Source: Ampelocalamus luodianensis (lineage: Eukaryota; Streptophyta; Magnoliopsida; Poales; Poaceae). From it: 64,000 bases of DNA. Numbering within the stretch: the first letter of the stretch is position 1; each line of letters begins with the position of its first letter. Below are positions 1 to 12,441 of this stretch, piece after piece. The position numbers were made by a program, and so were the translations under genes. The stretch spans positions 12,710,001 to 12,774,000 of the forward strand of contig CM070633.1 in NCBI GenBank assembly GCA_036346255.1, written 5' to 3'. The notes beneath the pieces are model-generated. The model was given only the letters and a program-made list of their open reading frames with translations, did not search any database and was not told the DNA's origin.

Positions 1-477
1 TTATTGTAGATAATTTCTTAACCTTTTCAGATTGTTAAAGAACGTCCAATTTGGAGTTGTACAATAAAAGTTATGGATATTTTAATTTAGCCGATATTTC
101 TGTCTATTAATTCAGTCAACAAATTTGAGCCGTGGGCCAAATTTTATTAGAGGCAAAATCTGAACTTTTGCCCAACCAGAGTATTGTAGATATGTCAGTT
201 AAGAATCCATGGAAATTGGTCTCACCTCATTCCGAGTTCCAGACCAATAGATATGTCAATTACCGTGCTGCTGTCCAGAATTAAGTTATGTCAGAAATTG
301 TTGATTTCATTTTAAGTTTTGTATTAATGACTAGAGTCATCGAGGAAGCGATGTTTAGCATCGATTAGTAGTGTTGGGTATATTATGTCCTTATTGAAAT
401 TATTTTACTTGTTTAGGAGGTGAAGCCTCGGGTTTAGGAGTATCACCTTTGCCGACTAACGCGTCGCATCGTGGAAG

Positions 478-1087
478 GCAAGTACATTGCCATCCTTAAT
501 GATTGTGATTGATGAATGTTTATGGTCATGCTGTGATTTTGTATGATACGAGAGAACATGGATTGTCTATGTTCTTTCATATGTGTTGAATCCATGTTTT
601 GTTATCATGTCTTTCAATATTCGTATTTCATTCTATGCATTCATTATGCATGTTTCATCCACGAAAGTGGATTGCAAGTCCCACCATTCCAGTGTGGGCA
701 GTGTTGGACATTGTCATGTCCCGTCCACGGGAGTGGATTTGAAAGACCCATTAATTCCAGAATGGGCATGTAAGACCCATTAACTCCAAGATGGGCAATG
801 TTGGACGCCCGTATGAAACGTTCTTCATACGGGAAGTGGATCCCCGCATTTTTGTTAAGATGCGGGCTTGAGTGAACACCGACGGGTGTTTCACGGCTAT
901 ACGAGATATGCATGTGTGCAGTCCATTCCTTTGATTTTGAGCATTCATATTATGTCTTCATATGTAGTCAGTTGTGATGTGATCGAACCTGATGATGAGT
1001 TTGTCTTATTCATATTGAATGATTATCTTATTGATATATGTACTTGCTGAGTCGTGGACTCACTCTTGCGTTGTTTGTTTATTTTAG
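478..1087 (+). other. Predicted GC-AG intron in LTR-D
   Basis: The donor reads GGAAG then GCAAGTACATTG. The acceptor is TTTATTTTAG ending at 1087. Splicing joins the upstream frame in phase 1 to NPDVGSWEE and a TAG stop at 1117-1119. A stem-loop (1048-1062) ends 25 nt before the acceptor. The same arrangement recurs in other LTRs of the window. This is predicted from sequence only; the upstream exon start is uncertain because TAG occurs in frame close by. Confidence 0.4.
657..890 (+). repeat. Array of eight short hairpins in LTR-D
   Basis: Successive perfect inverted repeats, each with a different stem: ATCCAC/GTGGAT (657-672), CCCAC/GTGGG (680-698), TCCAC/GTGGA (724-737), CCCATT/AATGGG (747-766), CCCAT/ATGGG (776-795), CCCGTATGAA/TTCATACGGG (808-833), CCCGCAT/ATGCGGG (843-866) and AACACC/GGTGTT (875-890). 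The modules follow a common CCC-stem-loop-stem-GGG plan while the stem bases vary, so structure appears kept rather than sequence. It lies wholly inside the predicted intron. Confidence 0.75.
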
Positions 1088-1455
1088 GTAACCCCGATGT
1101 TGGCTCTTGGGAGGAGTAGACACGCACTACTTGTTCACAACATCAAATTCATGTTCAAGACTAAATTTTAGTTCCATATTTCATTCGTTAACGGTGAACT
1201 GTAATAATTAAACTATAATTGGAGAAGGAAGGATACCTTCTCCACCTGGATGTTGATTTATTACTGCGTGTGAACCTTCTTTATTGATGTTCAGTATTAA
1301 ATAACTTAGAAGGTGAAGGAAGGATACCTTCACCATGTCCTGTTTATCTTAATGCTGTCTTTAGTTGATATACTTGTTTCAAGTTCTTCCGTATTATGGA
1401 TGTATGTTAGATGTTTTAGGTGACATCTTGGCTTCCGGATAGCCAGGGTGTTACA

Positions 1456-4400
1456 TCCAAATCTTAAGAAATTTACCCAACAGCAAGGGTATGATTTTAG
1501 ACAATTTTATAAACAAGAATTACTTCATTTGGAATTAGCATGAAGAATTTATAGTTAGAATTAGTTCTCTCAGCCTATTTATTCCCTAATTTAATTGCAG
1601 GTACTGTTCATGGAGAAAATTTCTAGAATGATCTGGAATCTAAAATTTTTATGACAGGTGGTGTATGTTATCCTAATCACAGCATAGTTGAGTTTACTAA
1701 ATTTGGAGTTATAATGATTTACTTATGATTTTTCTAAGTTGTAAACCTAGCATATCACATTTTTCAGAAACATAAACATGCTCACAACTAATTTTATATT
1801 GAAGTATGTCAACAGAGGGATTTTCTAGCATTGATTTTATATATTTTGGATTTACAGGGAATTACTTGTGTCTTTTATAAGATTTACAGTATTTTTCTAA
1901 ATGCTGAAAATAGGGTTAAAGTTATTAATCAATGTTTCTGTTGCTATCCTGGGCCTATAATCATTTTTATATTAAAGTTTGGTTAATAACAAATTTCTCA
2001 AAGTTGAAATCATCCATTTTGGACATATACAGATCAAGATATGCATTTTATATGATTTCATTTAATTTCTGAAAAACCAAAAGCAAGTAAATCAAGTTTT
2101 TAGTGTATACATAATTTTCTAGCACAGAAATATGACTAAAAGCATTTTCAAATAAAACTTTAGTTCAATATAAATTTATTACAGTTGGAATCATCCAAAA
2201 AGGGTTTAAAATGAATTAGTTATGAATTTCTAAAGTTTTTAAACAATTTTTCAGTTGACAAATAAATACTTACCGAAATATAAACAAACTTATCGTAAAT
2301 ATAGTGACGTGGATGAACGTGGGCCTTTGATCCATGATCCAACGGGCCACGCTCATGGAGAAAAGCGCGCGCGTGCGACTCTAAAGAAATGCAACGCTGG
2401 ATCAAAAATAGACGGCTAAGATCAAATGGTCACTGTTCATGACCCGATCGGCCCAATTGATCAAGGTCGTCGATCAAGAATCGGAAGGTCCATAATGAGT
2501 GTGGATCGGGCGACCCGAACGGCACCACGAACCACAGCCACTAATCATAAGATGGACGGCCCACGATGATGGGAGGATCGGGTGACCCGAATGCTCCACA
2601 GATCTGGGCCGCACATCAGGAAACGGACGGCCACCAAGGATTGGGCCAATCACGACGTGAACAGGACCCCTGACGCATGGGGCCCGCTGTCAGTGACTTA
2701 GGGTCACGCCCGCGGTGTTTTAACCCACGTGCACAGTGCACGTGGCCCACATGTCAGCGACTAACAAGGATCTTTTAGGACAACTAATTAATGGCTGAAA
2801 CTGATGATTAGGATTTAATGTGCCCCAATGATTTACACAGAAGTGATTAAAGCAATTTGAGGGCCCACCAGGCAGTGACTCACGGGTGATTACCGACAGC
2901 ATTAAAATGTCGATACGCAATTAAATGCTAATTAAATGCTAATGATGTCCGAAGCGCACGGAAATGCGCCAGCGGGGGATTTAAGGAACTGGGCCCACTG
3001 TCAGTGGCACAAAGGCGTGATTAGGACATAATTAATACACTCAATGATTAACAATGATTAGGCATTAATTATGTCCTAGATAACTGAAGAAAACGGGAGT
3101 TCTCGCCGGCACGAGCCCGAGCGTGTTCAACGGCTTATCGCCGGCAACTCCGGTCGCGGCGGCGCCAACCAAGTACTGAAATGGAATCGCAATAACATAA
3201 CGGACCTAATGGTGGCAATCTCGCCGGCGGTGAGGGCTCTAATCGCCGGCTAGCCGGAAAATGAAAAAGGAGCTTTCTTGCTAAGCACGAAAATAGCAAA
3301 ATACTCCGCTGCAGTCCAAAGAAGCGTGTGCCAAGGCCTCTAGGGACTAATAAGAAGCTACCTTAAAGGAGAGGAGCTTCAAAGATGGCCGGAGATGCTT
3401 GTCCACGGTGGAGGCTTGCCGGAGTTGAGGAAGAAAGTTGGAAAAGTGCCCTCTGAGCAAAATGAGTGGTACCATAGCATCAATATAGTTTCATTATGGT
3501 TCACAGAAGCTACAAGAGCAAAAAAAAATTGAAAATGGAGCACTCACCTGAGCTGAGGAAGAAGATGACCAAATTCGGCCGAATTTGAACAAACCCCAAA
3601 TTGGACAATTCCTGAGAATCAAATCCAAAATTGAGTGAGGGGAAATTTTCAAAATAGTGAGGAGATAAACATGGTGTAAAGAAACGTGAAGGAGAACCAC
3701 TGGAACACCAAGAACACCAATGGAGCTCCACGGGTCAACAATGGTGGATTGTCGGTTTTGAGGTGTTAAGCTCCAAAATTGAAAATGGGGCTCAAGGGTA
3801 GTGTAAAGAGAGACCAAGAGGTGTGTTAGGTGCTTATAAAGCTTTGAAAGCATTTGGGTTTGGACAAAGAGCTTTTCGGGAGACATGGTGCAAAGCTCAA
3901 GACATGGCCGAAAGTGAAAAGGTGGAGATGATGGCATAGGGTATGGCTCGGCCGAAACACCTCCCACAACCCTAAAGGTCAACTAGGGCGGCTGTAGGGA
4001 GCAAGAATTGACATCCCCATACCCTAGCTACTGCTCACGCACGACTGGAGGTAGGAGATGACACACAATGCACTTGGGCAATTTTGGGCCGTTGGATCTA
4101 TCGCGGACGGCTTAGATCTCAAAGCCCTGGTGCCCTTTTAAAAACAACAGAGGAACTGTGACCGTTGGATCGATCATGGACGGCTGAGATTAGATGCGCT
4201 CTTCCGGTGACCCGATCAGCACACTTATTTTAGACCGTTAGATTTTGATCTGACGATCCAAATGAGTGGGCTCTTCGCGGTGGTCCGAACGTGCTTGCGA
4301 ACGTGGACCGTGCGATTTAGATCCAAAGGCTAAGATTGAACGTGGGTGTTTAAAGCTGGCTCGGTGCTGTTAGGTGGTTCGATCAAATCGATTGACTCGA

Positions 4401-4919
4401 GCCCGAGTCTGACTCGAACCCGAGTAACTGTACTAACCAGGTTTGGATTTCAAATGTGTACAGAGACTTTTGAGGAATTATTTGAGATAGCAAATTAACT
4501 CCAAAAATTCTGAAAATTTTACAGGAACTTGCTGACTCAAACATTGACCTTGTGTAAAATTTTCAGAGGTTTTTATGCAGTGAATTTTTCTCCAAAAATT
4601 CTGCAATGTTCTTATTTGTGGTTTGACTGCCCTCTAAAAATATTCAAACAATTTCTAAAAATTGTGAAATTTTTCAGAGGGGTCACATACCATCCTTAGA
4701 ACTTAGGAAAAATATTTCCAGAGGATGATCACAATGTTTGACATGATTTTATTTTTTGAAGATCAAAATTTGGATCAAAAGGACTTGTGACTTTGTATTT
4801 CCATAATTCCTTGTACAAGAATTGTTTGGTACAACAGGAAATACATGATGTAGGAAAAAGTTTTAATTTCTACTCATTTTCTTACATTTGAAACACAAGT
4901 CCTATATTGGGATGTTACA
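1456..4919 (-). mobile_element. Giant-LTR family, truncated copy (LTR-C)
   Basis: On the minus strand it begins TGTAACATCCC at 4919 and runs colinear with the solo LTR at 13974-19194 up to the equivalent of about 17491, where LTR-D interrupts it. The remaining 1.7 kb should lie left of the window. A TATA-like TTTATAAGCAC sits near 3831-3840 on the minus strand. Copies of CCGTTGGAT (4089-4097, 4162-4170) mark its U3. Its open frames are shadows of the 14.7-15.8 kb region in the sister copy and are not credible genes. Confidence 0.8.
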
Positions 4920-5065
4920 CCCAGGTTGTCAAAAATTGCAGATTTTTCCTCCTCTAAAGTCTAATTTCTCTTTTCACTACTTCCTTCATTACAATAAGTT
5001 GGAGTATTACAGAAAAATCCCTTTTTCATTTACTCTCCTTCCTTAGAAACATTCGGGGTATTACA
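4920..5065 (-). mobile_element. Starts of two further nested LTRs (LTR-B and LTR-A)
   Basis: On the minus strand, TGTAATACCCCGAATG begins at 5065 (LTR-A). It is cut after 54 bp by another LTR start, TGTAATACTCCAACTT at 5011 (LTR-B), which is cut after 92 bp by LTR-C at 4919. Only the first bases of A and B are visible; the rest should lie beyond the left edge. LTR-B's start resembles the LTR at 25727. The nesting order is inferred from these boundaries. Confidence 0.6.
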
Positions 5066-5134
5066 AATTCATTGCGATAAATTTTATAAATAGCATATGG
5101 TACTTGATTTCTCTGTGCGTCTAGCTTGGTTGTC

Positions 5135-8100
5135 TGTCGGGACCCGAAAATACATCTCAGGAACCCTCTGTGTATTCTGAACTAGTCCCAAATCAGTAGC
5201 TAGCTCACACAGGGAAACAGTGATGAAATACCATCCATTTATTCAATTTAACTAAAAAGATCTCAGAGTAACAGATAATAATAGTAACTGGACCTTATGG
5301 TCAACGTTTACTTAACTCACCACGCAGGGCTAAAGAAACAAATGAACTCTTGCAGCGGAACGAAACTCTTCAAATGGCCAATCAACATGCCCACAGGCAA
5401 TCGAGTGGAGAAACGCATCCTAATCCGCAAAACCTTCATGGTCCTCTTGGGCGAAGAACTCTTGGGCAGCTTGATATTCTCCCTCTACTGCTGATCAAAC
5501 AGAGGGCACAAGCCATGAGTACTTTGAATGTACTCAGCAAGCCGTGGGGAAATGTATGCAAATAGTATTCATGCAAGGCTTGAACAAAGATTAGCTGTAT
5601 GGCTCTTTTGCAGAAAGCAGCATTTTCAATAAATACAATAAATAGATTGAAATGCGTAATTGAAAACAATAATAAGTAAATAAACAATTTCTTTGAAACA
5701 ACCAGTGAACTTCCCATTCACTTCCCAACCAAACCAAAGATAAGTGAATTCCCCATCCACCAATCGACACAAACCACCACGTGAATGACCTATTCACCAA
5801 ACGAACATTATATTCATCAAGTGAACTTCCCATCCACACTCCGACACATTTTTGAAGAAACTCTATCTCCCGTGTGAAATCCCCAGGCACGTCCATAACC
5901 GCGGACACGGCTATTCGAATAGTTTTACACTCTGCAGAGGTTGTACAGCTTGACCCACAAGAGATAGATCAACTTATAATGTCAGGCATTTCACGCTTCC
6001 GTAGGCGTGTGACTAAGTGATCATCACAAGGCTTTTACAAAGCTTCTTCTTAACCCAGTTCTGCCCGCTAAGGTTTCAACACTGAATGTCTTTCCGACCA
6101 GACAGGGCCCCCCTCTTGCGCCACCGTGAGAATACGTTTCCCGTAACCATGCTTCACATGACAGAACCGAAATTAAGACATTGCTAATTAATCAGCCACG
6201 TCCGTCCCATACCAGACATGTGGTTGTATGGTTAAGGCCCAGTTCAATGGCGCACAAGAAGTTACTCAGGCGAGACTACCACAAACCCACAACATGTTCC
6301 ATCCACATCCTCCCTATCCACCAACCACTCGCCCGAGCGAAAACTATTATTTTTAACCAACAACCATGACTAACCCCATCATGGTACACAAGTTTTAACA
6401 AGAATGGCTCACCACCATGATTCCATAAATCATTAAGTCAAAATTAATTATTAAGACAAATGTGACGACAACCCCATCGTAACTAAGCAAGACTAAGCAT
6501 ATGTACGATACCCACGTTGGCAATACAAATATGTCCAACTACAATTACCCATGCTAAGGTGACAAAGGATTCATGGCATTCAAATAACCAATGGAGGCAT
6601 AATGACAATAGGTGATAACTAATCCCAGAACAATTTATATAAAGATAGCATGCAATTGTATAAAACAATATACTTTTGAAATCATGGGTTAAATATGATC
6701 AAAGGACCATGACTTGCCTTGGAATAAATCCTGTGATTGATCTTGATCTTGGTATGCTACTCCTTGCTCAAAGTTTCCCGAAGTATCGACGTCTACTCGC
6801 AAAACAAGAAAATAAACAAAATAAATAAATAACAGAGAGAAAAAAAACTCCAAAAATTAAATAAAAATCTCAGATAAATAGATCTTGAATTTAGACAAAT
6901 TTAGGAATTTGAATGGACTCAATCGGAGTTCGGATGCAAAAGATATGAGCTTTGGAAGATTGAAATCTCATAAAATACTGAAAACCAGAATTTATGGATT
7001 TACTGAATTATTTTCCTAAAGGAAAAAGGAGATATGACGCCAGCATGACATCACTAGGGTTTCTCGGCTGACAAGCAACAGATCCAACAGGTGGGTCTCA
7101 CTCGTCATAGACTTGGTGTTGGGTGGACTAGGTTCATGGATTCATGGCTCGGGTGGAAAATTGAAGTCTGCCACATGGTGACACAAAGCTGCTGACTGGT
7201 TTGACACACAAGCAAGAAGCTTAGGTGGATGATGACGTGGCTAGCCACATCAGCCGAGGGAGAAAAACCGAAGGAGCTCTGGAGCTTGTGGCCGGCGGCA
7301 AAGCTTGCGGCGGTGAGGACAACCGGCGACGAGGAAGCTCCGGAAAAGTGGCAAAACGGGATGCCCAAGACAAGGCGGAGCTACTGGAGGTGACGGCTGG
7401 ACCAGGGCGGCGGCGGTTCATCGGCGGCAGCGACAATGGCGGCGGCGAACTCCACGGGTGCGACGACAACAGAGAAGGAGTGGCGCCCGAAGAGAATTGA
7501 GGGGAGCACCGGAACGGCGAGATGACGAGGATCATAGAGAGAGGCTCGGAGTAGCTAGAAGATGACCGGAGCGGCGGCAATGCGAAGATGACCGGAGACG
7601 GGGAAGAGGCACGGCGGCGGCGGCTCGGTGGCAAAAGAACAAGAAGGAGGTGGGGAATTTGATGAGAAAAGCATGGAGCACAAGGTGACGCGCAAAGATC
7701 AACGGAAAAGCTCACCGGAAAGTAGATCGGGGTGGAGCGGCGGCGATCGTTTGTCGGACGAAACCGAAAACGGAGAAGTGGTGGTCTTCGAGAGGAGATG
7801 ATGGGAGCACGGTGTAGCCCTTGATGATGCGATCACGACGGCAGCGGCGGATGGGGCTGAGAAGGTCCGACGTCGACGAATTCCGGCGGCGAAGGCTTCG
7901 GTGGTCGGCTCTGTCCTTCGGCGGATTGCGGCGCAGAGATGACGAGGTCGGGGCGGCGGCTTAGGGTTTTGGAAGAGGTCGACGAGGCGAAGAGATTGAC
8001 GCGGGCAGAGGCTTTAAGTAGTGCCGAGAGGGGAGGAGTTCAAGAGAGAGCCGGCGGCGCTGCTGTGTTTGCTACAGACTCAGGAGTCCTTGACAGCCAC

Positions 8101-8579
8101 GGGATGAAGACGATGATGAGCTGGCACGGTGGGGCCCACGCGGCAGTGGAAGACAAGAGAGAGAGCAGCCGCTCGGCTAGGCTGGGCTTCGGCGGGGAAA
8201 GAGGCCAAGCGGGCTGGGCCGGAGGGAGAAGAAATGGGCCGAGGGAGGAGAGAAGAATTGGGCCGGGTCAAGAAGATTCGGCATGGAAGCAAATCTGAGA
8301 TTTCTATTAGTTTTTCTTTTTAGAAAATAGCTGAAAATCCAAATAGCACTTAGAAAATAGCAAATGCACTCGGAAAAATTCTAGAAAAATCTAGAAAATA
8401 TATCCAAGCACATAGAACCCAAATAAAATAATTTTGATAATAGTTGATGTTGGCATTAATCATGTTAAATTATTTTTGAACTCTGAAAATCCATATTAAG
8501 CTTTTAACTTTACCAGAAAAACCCAAATGGTTCTTTTTCTTTGAAACTTCAAAACATACCAAATTTTTGGGATGTTACA
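5135..8579 (-). mobile_element. Solo LTR, 3445 bp
   Basis: On the minus strand it starts TGTAACATCCC at 8579 and ends GGGTCCCGACA at 5135. It is flanked by perfect 5-bp target duplications TTGTC (5130-5134 and 8580-8584). No internal retroelement sequence or second LTR is present, so it is a solo LTR left by LTR-LTR recombination. GC-rich promoter-proximal sequence (7200-8290) precedes a predicted GC-AG intron (6717 to 5488) that carries the palindrome CTATTCGAATAG (5911-5922) and the stem-loop TGAGTAC/GTACTCA (5516-5536). Confidence 0.9.
5420..6792 (-). other. Predicted spliced acidic mini-ORF in solo LTR
   Basis: Minus-strand exon 6792-6718 follows an AG acceptor and ends CCAAG before a GCAAGTC donor. 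Exon 5487-5420 follows CAGCAG. Both boundaries are phase 1. The join gives a frame beginning DVDTSGNFEQG and ending DHEGFAD before a TAG stop at 5422-5420. The peptide is rich in D, E and Q. The equivalent two exons occur with the same phase at 17562-18866 and 22354-23652, which is the main support. The N-terminal exon and any expression are unknown. Confidence 0.45.
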
Positions 8580-9319
8580 TTGTCCTTTCGAAATTGTCTC
8601 ACACTCCCGATGTAGACGGCATCAACCTCTTTGCTCTGGTGGTCGCCTATGAAGATATTGTCGTGGAGCCTGATAACGGAACTCTGCATTGCCCTTCTGG
8701 TAACAACTCCGGTTGGTTTGAGGCAGCCGCAACAGCCTCGATGGATGCAATTTCCTCCAGTGAAAGCCTATAATCACCAAGAGTAAAACTGTCGTAACTG
8801 TCCACAACGAAAACTACAAAATTGAAACTAACACTATTATTACTTTCATCTTAGCATAACAAATATTAACAATAAAAGTATGGAAAAAAATAGAATTATA
8901 CCTCTCTTGCTGAATTGCTGCCGAAAATTGAATTTTCCAAAATTTGGCAAAGTTTTTTTGAATTTTGGCAAATTATCTCACAACAAATTTGAATTTGCAC
9001 ACCATGATTTCAAAGAGAGATTGAGGAATAGATGGGTGCTGATTAAGGGGCAGTATGGTGACTATTTATAGAAAACATTTTGAGATTTTTTGAATTTTTG
9101 CTATTTTTAAAGGGCCAAACGGTCAAAAATAGTTAAAAAAGGCAAAAAAAAACGCCCAACGGGCAGATTCTAGTCGGACCGTGTCGTGGCAAGCACGGCC
9201 CACGAGCCTATTGCGGCCTACTTCCTGGTTGCTAGCCCACCTGCCCGTGCCCCTGCCGCGCATGCGGCAGTGCGCCCGAGTGCGGCATGCCACACGCCCA
9301 CTACCGGTGCCACCTACTG

Positions 9320-9830
9320 CTGGCGCCGCCCCTTCGCCTGCTACCCTCCACGCTAGCGCTGCCCTGTCCCAGCCTCCTTCATCCACGTCGGCGCCGTCCC
9401 ATCCTCCTCGTCCTCTCCTCTCCTCCTCCTCCTCCTGGCTCCCTCCTTCCTGAGCTGGCCACGCCGCCTTCTCCTCCCTCCACGCTAGCGCCGCCCCCTC
9501 TAGGCCTCCTCCCTCCACGTCGGCATCGCGCCATCCTCCTCCTCCACCACCTCTCCTCCTCACCTCCTCCTCCTCCCGGCACCCTCCTTCCTGAGCCGGC
9601 CCCGCCCCCTCCCGGCCTCCTCCCTCCACACCAGTGTCGCCCCATCCTCCTCCTCTCCTTCTTCTCCTGGCTCCCTCCTTCCCGAGCCAGCCCCACAGCC
9701 TTCTCCTCCTTCCACGCCAGTGACACCTCCTCCTGGCCACCTCCCTCCCTCGTCGGCTCGCAGCTCCTCCTCCCTCCCTCGCCGCCAGCTAGCCGCCACT
9801 CCTCCTCCCTCCCGACGCTCCCTGTGGCCT
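9320..9830. repeat. Pyrimidine-rich minisatellite inside hAT element
   Basis: Roughly five degenerate tandem units of about 90 bp carry recurring CCTCCTCCT, CTCCCTCCTTCC and GAGCCGGCC-like words, strongly C/T on the plus strand. It interrupts the subterminal GGCACGA-type repeats of the hAT end. The long proline-rich plus-strand and arginine/glycine-rich minus-strand frames across it are consequences of the repeat, not genes. Confidence 0.65.
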
Positions 9831-10073
9831 GGGCTGCCTGGCGATCTGCCTCTCTCGGCCTCTCCGCAAGCGGGCTACATGGGCCGTGTTGGGCTCGTGT
9901 TGTGCTTGCCACGAGCTGACACTGCTCGTGCCATGTCGGGCAGGCCCATCATGCCACGGGGTCAGCCCAAGCATGGCACGAGCCTTCATGTCGTGCCGGC
10001 CCGACCATGAATAGTGTGGGCAGTGTCGTGCCTTGGGCTGGCCTGGCAGGCATGGCCCATCTGGCCACCTCTA

Positions 10074-10942
10074 AGCTTGACTGGGGAAGAAGTCGTGGAA
10101 GGGGTTATCGTAAGTCGTGTAAGATTCCATGTATTCATTCCCTCGGTGAAGAAAGAATCCCAATAAACAGGACATTTGGACAATTATTTTGAGACATAAT
10201 ATTTTGTTATTCCATTTTTGACCTATTTTCCAAATTACCCCGAAAATTAGTCGATGCAAAAAAATTACTCCAAATTCATCTTCAGAATCCCACAACAAAG
10301 GAACAAATAACCTAGTGTAGAATCCAAGCGAGAACGGAAACCAAACAACAAAAAAACCAAAGCCACTACTGCTGGAAACAAAACACCGGACAGAATCTAG
10401 ATTAGTATGATCAAAATTTGCAATTTTGGACCCTACTCCCTACACATACCCTGGCAACCCACATGTAAAACCATGTCCACCATCTTGCAACTTGATTTTC
10501 GTGACTGGAATGGTTTCAAATAGAAAACCTCATAACTACAATGTTGTAATCTTCGCATAGTCGAATTTAGAGTCTTCATTGATCTAATTTGGAGTTCCAA
10601 CGTATGAGATATGGAGCCCACAAGACAGATTGCATAGAGAATCAGAATCTGCAACTGAGTTAACTTTCAAAGTAAATTTGGCAATGAGGACGGTGTTTTT
10701 ATAAAATCTCCACAATATAAAGTTGAAATAATTTGAGTTACCTAAACGGGAAAAAAGAATCATTGAATTCTGAGTCCGGGAGAGAACGTTATGGCCTCCG
10801 GAATGTTCTCTACACAAAAAAAAAGCGAAAAACCGATTCAAATTCAAATTGTATTCTGAATCAAATTCAATGCCAGTTGTTTCCAACCCTACCACATTCA
10901 AGCCACGACCCTCCAATCCATTGGAATTTAAATAGGACCCTA
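10074..10942 (+). mobile_element. U3 segment of the outermost LTR
   Basis: AT-rich sequence with a TATA-like TTTAAATAGG near 10927-10936. It runs directly, across the CCCTA target duplication of the Gypsy insertion, into 23904 onward, whose leader is GC-rich. It is therefore the upstream part of the plus-strand LTR that ends at 36277. The start of this LTR should lie beyond the hAT insertion, outside the window. No gene is seen. Confidence 0.55.
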
Positions 10943-12437
10943 TGTAACAGCTCAAATTTCAAATTTCAGTAAAAATTAAAAATTTATTTATTTTTGTGGA
11001 ATTTTTAAAAGCTTTTCATGAATATTTCAAAGCCAAAACAAATTTATTTGCAAAACTAAAAGCCAACATTTAGTTGGAAATAATTTTATTAAGTCCCAAA
11101 TAACTCCAGGAATTTCTGTGTATTTTTCTGTAATTTTTGGAATTATTTTTCTATTTTCTAAAGCCTAATCGAATTACCAGAATTAAAACAAATAGAAAAT
11201 AAAAAGAAAAACCAAAAACCCTGTTTGGGTCGAAACCCAAAGGCCTCGGCCCAAACTCACCCGCGCACAAGCCCGCGCGCGGCCCACACCGCGGCGCACT
11301 CTAAATAAAATCAAAAAGGGGTTTGGACTTGGGCGAAATGGTTGGAATGGAGGGTGCAGGTTTATGCACGGGATTGATCTGGTTAAGATTAAGGTCCATG
11401 GGTTGTAGGAATGACGCCTAATCAATTAAGGACCGGTCTTTGAGCCGCTTATTGCTATGCCTTTCCGTACCACCACATGTCCTGTATGGGCAGGATTTGG
11501 CTAATTAATTTGTAATGTTTTAGTGTATTCGTGTCATGTTGATTATTTGGGTGTCGGTTAGACTTTTATTCCCACTTGGCGCAAGAGGGGGCTTCCGGAG
11601 GACAGTTAGTCCAAAGGGGCGAAACCTTACGGGCATGAATACACTAGGACAGAACATTGTAAAGGCCTCATGATAATTGCTCAGTCACACGCCTACGGAA
11701 GCGTGCTTTGGCCGACATAATGAGCATGTCATCTCGTGTGGGTAAAGTTGTACCAACTCTGCAGAGTAGAAACTATTTGAATAGCCGCGTCCGCGGTCAT
11801 GGACATGCTAGCAAGGCCACTTAAAGTTAGATTTGTTTTTGTTTTTAAAAATGCTTTATCAAATGTTGAGGATGGTTAATCCTTATGTAAAGTTGGGTGG
11901 GAAGCCAAGTGTTAGGAGGGGATCCTTCACTTAATCATTGGAGGTTATCCATATTTCAACATCGTCATTTTAAAATATGATTTTAGTTATAGTATAAAAT
12001 TGTCTTAGAAATTACTATGTTTATTTAACCTGAAAATGTTGTTTATGCAAAACAACCCCTGCCATACTCCTTTGTTACCTTATGCATGCATTTTCATTCA
12101 ATATTGGGTGTAGCTTGCGAGCACGGAAGTTGTGCTCGCTCTTGCTGATAAATCTTATTCAGGAGAAGACTTTTTCCCCGACAGTGAGGTCAGGACGAGT
12201 AGGCCTTTGACCTAGACGATTGCCTGTGGCGCATCGTGTGGCTCACATATATTATTATTCTTCCGCTGTGTTATTCATTTGATATTTGATATTGTTATTA
12301 AACAATTATTTACTTAATGTTATTTACGATTTCGCGATATGATTTTGATATCCATTTTGTGAGACTGTGTACACTGGAAATCCTGGACCGGTGTTTGAAC
12401 ACAGAGAATTCGGGATCCTTCGCTCCCGGGTTCGAAA
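10943..12437 (+). repeat. 5' LTR of the Gypsy element, with 1.9-kb internal deletion
   Basis: Matches the 3' LTR (20515-23903) at both ends but lacks the equivalent of 20871-22744. The deletion replaced about 1.87 kb with about 8 bp of filler at 11290-11297. The missing part holds the TATA box, the GC-rich leader and the mini-ORF upstream exon with its GC donor. The terminal CA is also mutated (TTCGAAA). This LTR should therefore lack promoter activity of its own. Confidence 0.9.
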
Positions 12438-12441
12438 AAAG

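Larger units (their letters stand above)
1..1455 (+). mobile_element. 3' part of an LTR (LTR-D), start outside window
   Basis: Plus-strand LTR tail ending in GGTGTTACA at 1455, like the ends of the LTRs at 33347 and 36277. It abuts a minus-strand LTR (1456-4919) in the middle of that LTR's sequence, so LTR-D appears inserted into it, with TCCAA (1456-1460) as the visible half of a putative target duplication. Inside are a GC-type splice donor at 478, an array of hairpins (657-890), a stem-loop at 1048-1062 and an acceptor at 1087. Whether it is a solo LTR or the 3' LTR of a full element cannot be seen. No protein gene is evident. Confidence 0.7.
5066..10073 (-). mobile_element. hAT-type DNA transposon, right end (interrupted)
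   Basis: The terminal sequence TAGAGGTGGCCAGATGGGCC reads on the minus strand from 10073. It is followed by dense subterminal repeats of GGCACGA/TCGTGCC and GGGCC type, then AACGGTC-like sequence near 9100-9130 and a TATA box on the minus strand at 9063-9070. These are typical of grass hAT elements. The body is 8585-10073 plus 5066-5134, with a solo LTR between; the left end is outside. The putative 8-bp target site is AGCTTGAC (10074-10081). A minus-strand open stretch at about 8770-8585 and 5134-5070 could be transposase exon sequence, but I do not recognise it. Confidence 0.55.

Noticed and set aside
657..890. Hairpin array considered as a CRISPR-like array
   Set aside because: Repeats are not constant, spacers are absent and the genome is a plant's; these are stem-varying hairpins in an LTR.
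3494..3982. 162-codon minus-strand frame
   Set aside because: Lies in LTR-C at the place equivalent to the unconserved frames of its sister copies.
5297..5565. Plus-strand frames of 65-71 codons
   Set aside because: Antisense to the conserved final exon and stem-loop of the minus-strand LTR.
7221..8323. Several GC-rich open frames in the solo LTR at 5135-8579
   Set aside because: Leader of the LTR with biased composition; no recognisable protein and conflicting frames on both strands.
8585..8773. Minus-strand open stretch in hAT element continuing at 5134-5070
   Set aside because: It runs across the solo LTR insertion point in frame, but I recognise no transposase motif, so I do not call a gene.
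9123..9919. Long overlapping open frames, proline-rich on plus and arginine/glycine-rich on minus
   Set aside because: They arise from the low-complexity C/T minisatellite; no domain, splice pattern or start context supports a gene.
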